Of a stretch of 64,000 nucleotides of DNA, positions 37,743-49,782 are shown in pieces. Positions within the stretch are counted from its first letter, which is position 1. Every line of letters starts with the position of its first letter. The stretch spans positions 172,501 to 236,500 of the forward strand of contig JACEEZ010018529.1 of assembly GCA_016584305.1 (NCBI GenBank), given 5' to 3'. This stretch comes from Chionoecetes opilio (lineage: Eukaryota > Arthropoda > Malacostraca > Decapoda > Majidae). A program made the translations under genes and the position numbers. A model generated the notes under the pieces. That model was not told where the DNA came from, made no database searches, and saw only the letters and a list, made by a program, of their open reading frames with translations.

Positions 37743-39471
37743 ATGGCAGATGATCAGCAGTTTTGCTTGCGGTGGAATGAGTTCCAGAGCAACATGGTCT
37801 CCTCCTTCAAGCATCTACGGGAGGAGAAGAGCTTCACAGACGTGACTTTGGCCTGTGATGGTCAAACCTGCAAGGCCCACAAGATGGTGTTGTCTGCATG
37901 TTCCCCATATTTCAAAGCACTGTTAGAGGTATGTCATCTGCATTTTTCCCATACATCTAAGCCCCACTATAGGTACTATTACTTCATATTGATTAACACC
38001 ATAGTTAAACATGTCCTCGTGAAATGGTAAAAAGTTGTAAACTAACAAATGGTCAGTTGCACATCGAATGGGAGCTTGAACTCCAAAGTCCTTTTCTTCA
38101 TGTACCTTTGCAATTATTTTATTTCCTAATTTATATGGCCATTTATATCTCTTCGCTTTTTCCAATTTCCATCACATGACACTTATTTACATTAAATTCC
38201 ATTTCCCATCTTCTGCTCCATTCGTAGATCTTGTTCAGGTCATTTTGTAGTGTTTCACATTCTTTATAGCTTTTTATTTCTCTTAATAGTTTTGCATCAT
38301 CCGCAAATAGACTAATACTGTATAACTATTTATTTCCTCCGTCATGTCATTGACGTAAATCGTGAACAGTATTGGTGCCAACACTGATCTTTGTGGTAGC
38401 CCACTAAACACGTTTCTCCATTCAGACTTTTCATCCTTCACTAATATTCTCATTTATCTTCCTCTCAGATAACTTTCCATCCAGGTTTTGATCACCCCTG
38501 TGATTCCTCCTATATTTTACAATTTCCAAAGTAGTCTCGTGGAACTTTATCAAATGCCTTTTTAAGATCTAGATATACACAGTCTGCCCATCCATCTCTT
38601 TCTTGTGTTATATCAATTGTTCTTGAGTAAAAGCTTATTGAGTTGGTCACACATGATCTCTTTTTCCTAAAACCATACTGCCGGCAGCTTGTTGTACTCC
38701 ATATACGATCTTCATCCTCCTTCTTTAGGTTTGTTCTATGGTGATTGGTTGTTTATACACGAGCCTTCAAAACCATCACAACACTCGAGCACGATCTTGA
38801 GCCCGTGTGTTTTAGGATAGATATTTGTTGATAGGTACATAGAAATATATCACAGTGTATATGAGGAACTTACCTGGACTTTGATGATGAATTTGTGATA
38901 TTAGTTGAGGGCCTTAAAGTTAACTTTGAAAACAGCATAATTTTATTAAAATAACCATGTCAAAATGTTTTCTCATTGATAAGGGGTAGGTCCCTGGTTT
39001 GTATTTTCTTAGTGATAAAGTAAACCTTTGTAGAACGATATACTTCTATAGAATTTCACAAATTAATTGTTAGAATATACAATTTACTAGCTCTTGTATC
39101 ATTCTTAAGAATCATCATGCAACAGAAACTTGTCTTCTTTGGTGTTGCAAAACTAAGGTCACATAAACAAAGCTTGTGAATCCATATAAATAATGATAAA
39201 TGGAGATTAAACTTTCACAGATAATTATTGCATGTGCAAATTGTGCATAACATCTCAGTAGCTCCATGTCTTTCAGGAGAACCCATCCAAACATCCCATC
39301 ATCATCCTGAAAGACGTGCCCTTCAGCCACCTGCAGGCCATCCTGGAGTACATGTACGCCGGAGAGGTCAATGTGGCCCAGGCTGACCTGCCCAACTTTC
39401 TGAAGACTGCAGAGAGGCTTAAGGTTAAGGGCTTGGCCGAAGTCAACCAAAATGAGCGGCAAGACCGCTGA
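37743..39471 (+). CDS. lolal: Lolal (lola-like/Batman)-type BTB-only protein
   Basis: Two coding exons, 37743-37928 and 39277-39471, joined in phase 0 (GAG/GTATGT ... TTTCAG/GAG), give 126 aa. The whole protein is one BTB/POZ domain: FCLRWNEFQ at the start, SACSPYFKALLEENPSKHP across the splice, then EYMYAGEVNV and LKTAERLKVKGLAE. In Drosophila, Lolal is a BTB-only protein of about 127 aa that partners GAGA factor and Polycomb/trithorax proteins in the nucleus. The length and the near-identical core fit it better than lola, broad or tramtrack, which continue to zinc fingers. Only the last few residues (VNQNERQDR) diverge. An acceptor just before the start (TTATCTCAG, 37724) implies an upstream 5' UTR exon. 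A strong donor follows the stop by 12 nt. Confidence 0.9.
38030..38720 (-). mobile_element. LINE reverse-transcriptase remnant in lolal intron
   Basis: Minus-strand translations include YLDLKKAFDKVPR, a GLPQRSVLAPILFTIYVND block and RYKWPYKLGNKIIAKVHEE. These are hallmarks of a CR1/jockey-like LINE polymerase, broken by stops and frameshifts. It is antisense to lolal. Confidence 0.85.
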
Positions 39472-39574
39472 AACACTGCCCAGGTGGGTGTGGGTGTGGG
39501 TGTGGGGTGCTAAGCATGGGGAAACACTGCCCAGGTGGGTGTGGGGTGCTAAGCATGGGGAAACTAATGACGGG
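39471..39574 (+). repeat. 51-bp offset duplication of a splice-donor segment after lolal stop
   Basis: AAACACTGCCCAGGTGGGTG occurs at 39471 and again at 39522, with GTGCTAAGCATGGGG repeated as well. Both copies carry a CAG/GTGGGT donor-like site. Confidence 0.85.
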
Positions 39575-40205
39575 TCTGATTCAATGATTGATTAAACATT
39601 TCATGAATGATTTATCCGGGTCATTAAAAAATTTATTATTTTTATAAGCGCTGCTTCTAAATATTTCAAGTGACACCCTTTTATATTAACTGATATCAGA
39701 TGGTTTTTTATGGAGCTTTTTTTCAGAAATGAAAAGTTTTGTAATTGCTTGTGTGGATTGATGCATATTTTTACAGAATTATTAAATAAATCATATAGAA
39801 TATAGACTCATTGAAACCATGATTCTTTGTGTACTTATCTCAGGATATACCTAGTATTATTTTAGCATTTTCCTCAGTATTTAGGAATGGTAGGCAGTGG
39901 ATGGCATGGAGTGGCCGGTGGAGGGAACCTGCCTTTGGGTTTGGCTGATTCTCATGCATCGCTTTTTTGCACAGAAATAAGAGCATCTAGGGACTCACTT
40001 ATTACTGCCTGATCAACAGAAAACTTTTAACTACACTGTAGAATTTTGCATTTTGGACTACCTGATTTTTACAAGAAACTAAATTAGAAGAAAAAAAATA
40101 TGTAAAACATTTTAGCCTAACTAGCTTATCACCTGCAACTTGATGACAGACAACTATTTTTTCTAAAATTGACAGGTATTTTCCAGATTATCAAATCTTC
40201 AACAC

Positions 40206-40322
<117 letters not shown>

Positions 40323-40511
40323 GCTTGCATGAATTATATTATATGATTAAGATTATTGAATTTCTCTTTTTGTGTTGCAGGTCGAGGGAGGCTTGGGAAA
40401 CAGTTTGTTGGAGAAGTCAAAGCCACTTCTGCCTCCTCCATCAGTCTTCTCTTGCTGCTGACCCTCCCCCTCCCACCCATCCCTCCACCCATTACATACC
40501 CGAGACAATAT

Positions 40512-40516
<5 letters not shown>

Positions 40517-40576
<60 letters not shown>

Positions 40577-40603
40577 CCCTCTCTCTCTCTCCTCTCTCCT
40601 CTT

Positions 40604-40654
<51 letters not shown>
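40517..40654. repeat. (CT)n microsatellite
   Basis: About 138 bp of CT with CC and GT interruptions. It follows an acceptor-like TTGTGTTGCAG (40380), which could open a 3' UTR exon of lolal. Confidence 0.95.
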
Positions 40655-40659
40655 GTCAA

Positions 40660-43600
40660 CCAAAAGACATTATTATTATCCTGCTGCTCAGGTCTGTGAT
40701 GTAGCATTCATGATTATTGCATCACCACCAATTTAGAATTGCTGGAAATTACATACTGTCACCTTGCCTTTCCCGTAGCTTAGGCTGTCCTGTTTTCAGC
40801 CTATAACACAGACCACAAACACGTTCATGCTAGATTATGAGGAGGAATGTAATCCTCTGGTTAACCAGATACTATCCAGCCACTACTGAGGCAAGGTTTT
40901 AATGTCTGGGAATAATTCTTAGTTTTTGTAAATATTATTGGTATTCATATTTCTATTGTGAACATCCAATCCAGCTGGTCATCATAATCTCTGAAATTAT
41001 CTCTTATGGCATTACAGATGCATGGGTGGATCTATGAAACATTGTAGTAAACATTGGGTGTGTATCCTGTGCTGGTGTCTCGGGAGTCATGGAATGGCTT
41101 GTCTCATATTTCTGTAGCGTATATTATCAGTATTTTTCTGTGTAAAGGATCTTGTCTCTGATATGATAAAAGTTATAAGAGTATTGTGTCTCTAGGGTAA
41201 TCCTGGATTATCAGTATGATTTTGAAACATTCCTCTTTTTGTTATTAATCTTCATCCTTAAATCTTCTCTGTGATTACTAACTTTTACCAAAGAGCAGTT
41301 GATAACAATAAAGCACTAGGTCGTGCAGAAATTATAGGTTGCTTGCACCCAAGTCACGATTGTTCCCACATGCCGTCCGGCGGCGTTCGCGACTTGTTTA
41401 ATAAAGATAATGATAATGCTGCTTCATGACCCGCAGTCCTATGGATCACGATACCAAACCGGAATTATTTTGATTTATACCCAAGCTATATCACAGTAAT
41501 TTTTCACTATAAAACTGAAGAAATATCAGGTGACATTATTGTATCATCACAAACATGGACACCAATCTCCCTCGATTTCCTCATCCCTCGCACCTCAGCG
41601 AGGCCACACAGCAAAACAACCTCAGAGGCCCACATGTATCACACGTCTGGGCTTGTACTTAGTATGCAGCGATGAGTAGTGTTTTCTCTCTGACAAACTA
41701 ATGTTATGAGGGAAATGATCATATTAGCCCATAAATTGGCATAATTTGGCATTGTGATCTGTGGGGCTGTGCTTTAGTGTTATTTTTTCTGTTTTTCCCT
41801 CCCTAATTCTTGTGTAGTGCAAGTAGTCAAGCAAAAGACTCATAGGGGAACATACTCAGCTTGTTTGTACACCTAATAACTCCATGATGATGTCTTGGCA
41901 AATTAACTAATATTCCCTGCGGCTACATAGTCCCTCGGTAGTCCAGCACAACCCCAAATGCCACGTGTTTTGTCTGCGAGGAGAGCGCTGTGACGTCAAG
42001 TGCAAGCGACCTATATCACAAAGGAGCCCTAAACACTTGTATCTAGCAGATCAGACCATGCCATCAGATGTACCCAGGAAGAAATACCCGCTGTTTACCT
42101 TTACGGCCTTTCTTGCATCCAATTATTATTTAGTTTTAATTCATATACTGATAGATATCAAGCCAGCTTTAGAATTCATGTTCAGCTCCAGGCATGAAGT
42201 AATGGGCACAGACTGTTCAGTGTGTCTGCACTGCAGTTCCATCATGGCCCATGTTTCAACTCTGGCTCCCGTGCTGCCAACAGGACTGGCCAAAATTGGT
42301 CTTAAAATTCAAGCATTTTCCCCTTGTATCTGAGGTGTCTTAAGGATGTGATTTCCTGGACAGTTTACTGCTTATCAAATTTCTCACGAATTGTCATTTG
42401 AAAATACTGAACATGGGTTGTTTTAATCACCCAATTCTTGATGTGATCTATTGACAACCATGTTCTGTGCTCAAAGAGGCTTTATTTTACATATAATTAG
42501 TGACTCCATTTTTTCTTATAGAGCTGTTCTTGGTGAGGCAGTCTGTCTGACTCCTCCGTGATGTAAAGTGAGGTTGGTTATCACCAAGTGTAGTCTGATG
42601 TGTTGTTGTTATTGTAGATTATTGAGGGCAGTGTGGAGGGCACTGTCCTAAGCCCGCATGGCCCATAACATTTTGGAATGATGGAATAGATAAACTTAAA
42701 GGTATTGTGCTGAGACTGCTCATCAAAGCCTAACCATAACCACCCAGTGGTCACCCACTCTCCCATCCCCTGCCAGAGCCCTTCTGGAGGCGGGGGGAGG
42801 CGGGTCAGTGGTGGCTTGACAAGTTCTGCCACACCCCCACCCTGGCCCACCAACCCATGTAAATGTAGGCCACCACAACACACATTTCACCTCACCAAAA
42901 GCAGTGTTACCAGCATGGACTGGGTCAGACAGGATTATCATATTTTTATTTATAAGTTTCATACAAGTTTGATATTTTAACAGTTGTCATCTGAAGCCGT
43001 TTCCTGGATTCTAGTCTGATTTCAAACCCTGTCAGGTGTGATCGAGACAGAATGGCGCGCAGTAATGTGCCTCTGATTTGCCATGGCCTCATATTGCTAG
43101 TTCATTAGCATTTCTTGTGATTGCATTTTTATTATTATTTATTTTTATTAATTGAAATTAGTCTTTGAACATTTAGCCACGAACATTCTATTTATTTCAG
43201 TAATTTCATCTCTAATATCAGCTAAGATTTTTTTCTTTTCTTGAAGCCATGAAATGCTATGAGAAAAATTAACGTAAGTTTTCAAGGAGCAGGAACATAA
43301 TTTAAATGTCTGAAAATATTTACAAATGATAATTTCTGAATTTACTTTTCTTCTCATGACTTATCTGTCATAGGGTTAAATAAGGCTTGTGGACTGAAGA
43401 AAGTGGTGTGGCCTGGGCGCCTGTGTGTGCGTGTGTGTGTGTGGTGTGCCGCCCAACCCAGGTACCCACTCCTAAGGTAGTATACGCAGGGGTGTAGCTT
43501 TGTACCTAGAGTAGCATGGAGCAGTTTTGTACAAGAAGTCAAATAAGTTTTTAATAAAACCTGAATATAGTTTTATTCTCCAATATCAAGATGTTAATGA

Positions 43601-44068
43601 ATTATTGTTCGATTCATTATTTTGAAATTAAAACTTTTACGTTACAAGAGTTTGCATTTATTCTAGATTCTGGAAATGAATGAACCCTTAAAGGCCAGGG
43701 TGAAAGAGGGACCTCCATTGCTGTGGTCCAGGTTTTTTTCATGAGGTTTTTTTTTATGCTATTGTTTCTCTGAAAACACAAATAACATGTGAATGAAGTT
43801 TACATCAAGCTCCTAATGCATTTTTCCTTTTCATGATTAAATAAACTCCATGGGTCTAGGTGCAGCCGTTTTGGAGATGTTAGCTTGTGAATAAGGTTAA
43901 ATGTGGCGCTATAATGTGCTCGTTAGGATGGGTGGCTGGGTTGTGACGTAGCAAAGCTTCTGTGCGCCACCCATGAACCCTGTGACAATTGTAATGATAG
44001 AAATAATAGTGATCACTTCCTCATGATTATATTTACACATATCTGGCAATGATTGGGCATACATCATC
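40660..44068. other. Gene-poor stretch downstream of lolal
   Basis: No supported coding exon. The largest frame (41965-42333, 122 aa) has no recognisable domain and no convincing splice context. The first part may be lolal 3' UTR. Confidence 0.45.
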
Positions 44069-44070
44069 AC

Positions 44071-44797
44071 CGCAACATTACCTAGACTGTAAAAGCACCG
44101 CAACATTACCTAGACTGTAAAAGCCCCGCAACATTACCTAGACTGTAAAAGCACCGCAACATTACCTAGACTGTAAAAGCACCGCAACATTACCTAGACT
44201 GTAAAAGCGCCGCAACATTACCTAGACTGTAAAAGCACCGCAACATTACCTAGACTGTAAAAGCACCGCAACATTACCTAGACTGTAAAAGCACCGCAAC
44301 ATTACCTAGACTGTAAAAGCGCCGCAACATTACCTAGACTGTAAAAGCACCGCAACATTACCTAGACTGTGAAAGCGCCGCAACATTACCTAGACTGTAA
44401 AAGCGCCGCAACATTACCTAGACTAAAAGCACCGCAACATTACCTAGACTGTAAAAGCACCGCAACATTACCTAGACTGTAAAAGCACCGCAACATTACC
44501 TAGACTGTAAAAGCACCGCAACATTACCTAGACTGTAAAAGCACCGCAACATTACCTAGACTGTAAAAGCGCCGCAACATTACCTAGACTGTAAAAGCGC
44601 CGCAACATTACCTAGACTGTAAAAGCGCCGCAACATTACCTAGACTGTAAAAGCACCGCAACATTACCTAGACTGTAAAAGCGCCGCAACATTACCTAGA
44701 CTGTAAAAGCGCCGCAACATTACCTAGACTGTAAAAGCACTGCAACATTACCTAGACTGTAAAAGCGCCGCAACATTACCTAGACTGTAAAAGCGCC
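44071..44797. repeat. 28-bp minisatellite, about 26 copies
   Basis: Unit: CGCAACATTACCTAGACTG followed by TAAAAGCAC or TAAAAGCGC. Copies are nearly identical except for one A/G position, so two unit types are mixed along the array. One unit lacks three bases (about 44425) and one has GTGAAAG. There are no spacers, so it is not a CRISPR array. Confidence 0.97.
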
Positions 44798-44805
44798 GTC
44801 ACACT

Positions 44806-46567
44806 ACAGTAAACCCTCTTTTACGGACCTCCATATAACAAATTTTGGCTTTAACTAACTTTTTCTGCCAGTCCGATATATGCGGGGATTTACCGCATAA
44901 GTTCGGTAAATGCGACGGTTTGGTTTGGTGGTGGGCCGGCTGAACACGTACACGCAGGTAGGTTGGTGGCAGTGAAAACAAAGCTGACCGGGGCTGTGCA
45001 TGGCGTGCCGATCAGTCTAGCTTTGTTGGCCTGATCGTAAACACCTCCTATCACGTCCTCCAGGGCCTCACCACATTGCCTGCCTCCTGTGCCTTCCCAA
45101 GTATTCCAGCTCCATGTTCGTAACTATACAAACTTTTATTTAATGATATAAACACCTATTTCCTGACATCATATACAACCTGTTCACTGTGGGGCACAAA
45201 GCTTCAGGGAAAAAGTAGGTTATATCAAAATTTATTTAAAATCATATACATTATAATACAGACCACATCTGGCATCAAACTTTTTATCTCCCTTAAGCAG
45301 TGTTTGCAAATGTGTAGGCTTTATTACCTCATCACAGCTCACATTCAAATTTATTTTACCACGTAAGCTGCTTCACTTCTTAATCCAGTGAGCAGTGACG
45401 CTCAATTATTCAAAAATTCTAACAAATGGGATATCTATTACAAATATTTTATTGCTTACTTCATTATGGTAAATGAATGGACTGTTAAGGAAGTTCACTT
45501 TACTGAAAAGGAAACATAAGTTCTATCTATATACAACAGAGACATTAAGCCCAAGTATATGGAAATTATGGAGTTTATATCCATAACTTCCCTCCTACTA
45601 ATAAACATGATACCGCCATATCATGTTACTGACAAACAATACGCCCTTTGTAATGTATTGAGTGGTGTCCCTGCAGGGATCAAGAGTGTTTCTTGATTTA
45701 TATAGAAAGCATGAGAAGCTTAATATCAACATTACACTTCTGAGTAGCACCAGTTAAAAAAATCTTATTCTTAAAAGCTTGAGGTATTTTTTGAAACTTT
45801 TAAGTTGGCTAATCATTCAGACTCCATTCTTTTCCATATCCCAAGGACATTCACTTATCGCAAATGTTCCAGACTAGTACATTACAGATATACAAGAGTG
45901 TGTGTGCATTAAACAGCCTCACTACAGTCACAATCAGACACTGCTGGGTGATGACAGTATTCATATTATGTTAATTTTATATAAAATGAAATATCCGTAA
46001 ATTCATCTCCCACAGACATTATATATTTGCAAAAAACACTACATCCAAACCTGTTGATTTTGCAATTGTCTGTGGAATTTCATCAAAATGAATTGACATA
46101 AAACGTGTAAAGATCTCAACACATACATAATTTTCAGTCCATCTGACAACCCTACAAACAACATGCTTCACATTAAGAGATTGACATACACTTATGAGTA
46201 CAAAGCAGGCAGCTGATAAATAGGTGATAAATCAAACTTTGATTAGTTATGTACTTTTCTTTGTGTGTGTGTGTGTCTACCTTTTTTAATACTAGGTAAT
46301 AATGTTAATGTTATAATGTTATGCAAGGCATTTTTCAAAATATAATTTACTAAACCATTTTTATATCAAGCCTCTGAATCTACATATGCATTTTGTTTTG
46401 TATTGCAAAATTGATTGTGAGATTATTAAATAACAATAAATATGAAGCTACAGTGCAATACGTATATGCAACAGGTAGTCTTTATATATAACAAAAATAT
46501 TTAGTTTGACATCAACAGTCACAAATGTAAGGAATGTCTTACAGAAATACCTATTTAACACTTGGGG
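44806..46567. other. Non-coding DNA downstream of MRGBP
   Basis: It begins with TACAGTAAACCCTCTTTTAC, which resembles a pogo/Tigger terminal repeat, and further PuCGG/ATGCGG subterminal motifs. No matching right end was found. The remainder is AT-rich and may include the MRGBP 3' UTR, since MRGBP ends at 46568 on the minus strand. Confidence 0.45.
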
Positions 46568-49500
46568 TTAATTCCTTCGTCTTTTGCTGGAGGTTGAGGT
46601 GTGGGCGGGGGAGGCCGGCTTGGAGTCCCGCCCTCTCTTGCCCGTCCTGCGGGGAGCGTCCTCGTCATCTTCCCGTAGTTCCCGTGCTCGGTCCCTCCGT
46701 CCACCTGTTAAGACATTTATTTTATTTTATGAGTTACATTTCTGCCTGATACAATTACACAAAATGTTCATAAATAAAGTATTCAAAGGAAGGTTTTTGG
46801 TCAAGTCCAAAAATAGTAACTAGGATATAAATACAAATCATGGAAATACATCCTTACAAAATTCATATGAGCAGATTCAATAGAATAAAAACCAAAAAAT
46901 ATCCCAAAATCTATCTTTACACCACAAATAGAAAGATAAAAACTGTATGAACATTAACAGTACGAACTTAAAACTTCCTTCTCTAGCCGTATTTAGAATA
47001 CCTTATACGTAGTCTAATCTAAGTCTCCACCAAGTGATTCTGAACTCAAATTTAACATCTTCACTTCAACATGTAAACAAGACATCGGTCTTTTGTCTAT
47101 GGCAGCGTCATGGTGTATTTTTGGTGGTTATTTGTAGTTTTCAAATATTCTATCACTTCATCATGTCCGAGAATCCTAGGAGTGGAGCCAATGGTGATGG
47201 TAATAGAAAAAAGCATTGAACTATACCATTTCAGGAGAGCAAAATATATTTAGTAGTATATTTTTCTTTATATAACTACTGTACAATATTTTTATCAAGA
47301 GTGATGTTGGATTTACATACGTGATTAGTTACGTTAGTGTGGAGTCATTAAGGAGCTTTAAAATGAGGCTAGATAATTTCATGGACGGGGATGAAAGGTG
47401 GATGTAGGTAGTGTTAAGTAATGGGAACTGCCTCGTGGCCTCTTGCAGCTTCCTTATTTTCTTATGTAAAAGCCCCAGGATCAAATTATGTATGTAAGTA
47501 GAGGAGCGTCTGGGGAGCATCTTTAGGTGGTCAATGCGGAGTCTATTGGGGTCTTTAAAAGGAGTCTGGATAAATTCATGGATGGGGAAGAGAGGTGGAT
47601 GTAGGTAGAGTTAAAGTAATCGTCCAGACCATTTCATCATTCCTGATTTAATGTAGTCAAAATATAGCCATGATCGAGTATATCAACAATATGTTGTCAC
47701 TTTTTGCATCCAGTCACCCGTTTTTAAATGATCCGCATTCAAAATCTGTAAATTCCCCGAGCCCTCAAAACAAAACTGACGACCAGCAGACGACGCACCA
47801 TGGCTCGGCGACGTCACATTCGGAAGCTTCTCAGCTCTGCCCTGATACAAATACACAGAGAATCAGAAATAAATATAGTACTGAAGAATTTTGGGTGTTT
47901 CCGATATATTTTTTTTGCGATATGGCATATACTTGCATCCTTCATGGATACAGCAAGAAAGCTGTGCCTTTGCAGAGAGCTTAGCACCCATTTCCGACCT
48001 ATTTGACCATGATGTGTGTGTGCAGCACCTGGCAGTGACGGGTGAGAGGAGCGCGGTGTGAAACACACTGTCTTGTTGCGCTCCTCTCACCCGCCACTGC
48101 CAGGCGCTGCACACACATATCATGGCCAAATAGGTCAGAAATGGGTGCTAAGCTCTCTGCAAAGGCACAGCTTTCTTGATGTATCCATGAAGGATGCAAG
48201 TATATGCCATATCGCAAAAAAAATATATCAGAAACGCCCAAAATTCTTCAAGTACTATATTTATTTCTGATTCTCCGTGTATTTGTATCAGGCAGGGCTG
48301 GGAAGCTTCCGAATGTGATGTCGCCAGCAAGTTTCGCGCCACGGCTGGAATAAAGCTGTTGTTTTTCCCGCGCTTTTTACAAAAGTCATGTTTTTAGGGA
48401 AATAAGGCGTGGAAATGAATTATTTTTTGTGGATTAGGTATTTTGAATGAACATTCAACATAATTATGCAAAGAAAAAATGGGTCTGGACGATTACTTTA
48501 AGTAACAGGAACTACCTCGTGTAGCTCTCACGGCCTCTTGTAGCTTCCATATTTTCTTATGTTCTTGTCTGTAATTACTTCCATCAAACCTGCCCCTGTA
48601 TGGAATGAACACACAATGGTCGTGATAGCTACCTTCCTCTCTGGCGTCACTGTCCTTCTCTTTGTCCTTGTCCTTATCCTTGTCTTTGTCCTTCTTAGGA
48701 GGTCGTCCTCTTGCTCTGATCTCTTTTTCCTCCTTTTCTTCCTTTACATCGGGCTTCAGTCTGTCTTCAAGCAGATCAGAAAAGTCGCCAGGCAGGTGGA
48801 AGTCACTCTGAGTGTTTGGGAAGGGCAGTTTATCTGACTCATCCTGAAAAGGAATAAATAAATATACTCTTTATATTTACATTACACATTATTATACATT
48901 AAAAAATAGGAAAAAAAAGTGATTTGCGACAAAAACGGTTAGCAGATTAATTAAAAATAAATCAAAACTCACCAGAAAAAAGGTTTTGTCCACCAAAGTG
49001 AATTCAGTGTCAAACTGGAATAATACCAAAAGGAGGACATGTCACATATAAGTATAAATAAGTTAGGACTCACCAGGGCCGCCATGTCATAGAGGGTCTC
49101 CAGCTTCCTCCAGATGGTTTGTGTGGACAGTTCACAGTTGAGGGAGGAGCTCAGTTTGTCGTGGATTATCATCATTTGGAAGTGCTTGTTGACTCCTGTA
49201 GAAAAAAAAATCACTAATGGTAAATCCAAGCTAATGGAAGTTGACTTGCTGATGCTTTTAACAATGAGCTAAGAATTGTACTAAAACGATAACACCTTTT
49301 CTCTCACCTTAATTACTACTCTACATTTTTCGGAAATTCACGATCATTCTTAATTAACAAATCAAAATGCATATTAAAAGACTACTTTTAACCTCGTACT
49401 CAATTACTGGTTGAGAGTACCAAAATATCGATTATAATCTATATATTGTCAAACGGCTATTCAGCAAGGGAGCAGTGTTTCAGTATAAGGGTAGGGTAGT

Positions 49501-49782
49501 GTTCTGGTCAGGGGCACATTCTGGTCCGCCTACAGGCGTGCTAAAAGGTGAGGGCGGGCGTGGCCAATGTTTTTCTGTGTGACGTCATCTGCGTGCATAG
49601 TCGTGGCAGGGTAGTCATCTGGTGGGGGTAGTAAGCTGGCGCGCTACACCGGCAGCAGTAATCAGCTGGTTGGAGTTCCAGCCGAGGTACTCACCCACGG
49701 GTTTGTGTCCCATCATGGCGTAAAATAACTGGATTTCATTCTCAACGTTCCAGTCAATCTCGGTCATCTTGGTATTCAACAT
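46568..49782 (-). CDS. MRGBP: MRGBP (MRG-binding protein / Eaf7), Tip60-NuA4 complex subunit
   Basis: Four coding exons on the minus strand: 49782-49695, 49195-49074, 48843-48633 and 46704-46568. They have GT/AG borders and phases 1,0,1 and give 185 aa. MRGBP binds MRG15/MRGX and belongs to the nuclear Tip60/NuA4 histone acetyltransferase complex. The Eaf7/CT20 domain is clear: ENEIQLFYAMMGHKPVG joins VNKHFQM across the first intron, and IWRKLETLYDMAAL follows. An acidic/Lys-rich stretch (KDKDKDKDKEKD) and a basic terminus ending SSKRRRN match the human C-terminal layout. The start is either Met at 49782 or the in-frame Met at 49767; upstream frame is open to 49881, so a longer N-terminus is possible. 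The last intron (about 1.9 kb) contains LINE tails and a TTAA foldback element. Confidence 0.93.
47335..47466 (+). mobile_element. LINE 3' tail in MRGBP intron 3
   Basis: GGAGCTTTAAAATGAGGCTAG ... TTATTTTCTTATG, a short copy of the 7812-8059 tail, antisense to MRGBP. Confidence 0.8.
47536..48567 (+). mobile_element. LINE 3' tail split by a TTAA foldback element
   Basis: The left part, 47536-47614, ends GTAGGTAGAGTTAA. The right part, 48498-48567, resumes TTAAGTAACAGGAACTACC and ends TTATGTTCTTG. Joining them recreates the unbroken tail seen at 7812-8059 and 29684-29876. Confidence 0.9.
47615..48497. mobile_element. 883-bp foldback transposon with TTAA target duplication
   Basis: The ends are AGTAATCGTCCAGACC and its exact inverse GGTCTGGACGATTACT, with TTAA at 47611-47614 and 48498-48501. 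Inside, arms of about 255 bp (about 47797-48050 and 48070-48330) form a long inverted repeat. It includes AAATATAGTACTGAAGAATT paired with its complement, and GCAGTGACGGGTGAGAGGAGC near the centre at about 48060. Mirror-image open frames on both strands come from the palindrome. No transposase. Confidence 0.92.

Noticed and set aside
44071..44797. CRISPR-like regular repeat
   Set aside because: Units are directly contiguous without spacers, and the context is eukaryotic.
47800..48342. Several mirrored 60-90 aa frames with nearly the same protein sequence
   Set aside because: They arise from the long inverted repeat of the TTAA foldback element, read from both arms.
48559..48837. 92-aa plus-strand frame
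   Set aside because: It is the antisense of MRGBP exon 3, whose splice phases and family match are clear on the other strand.
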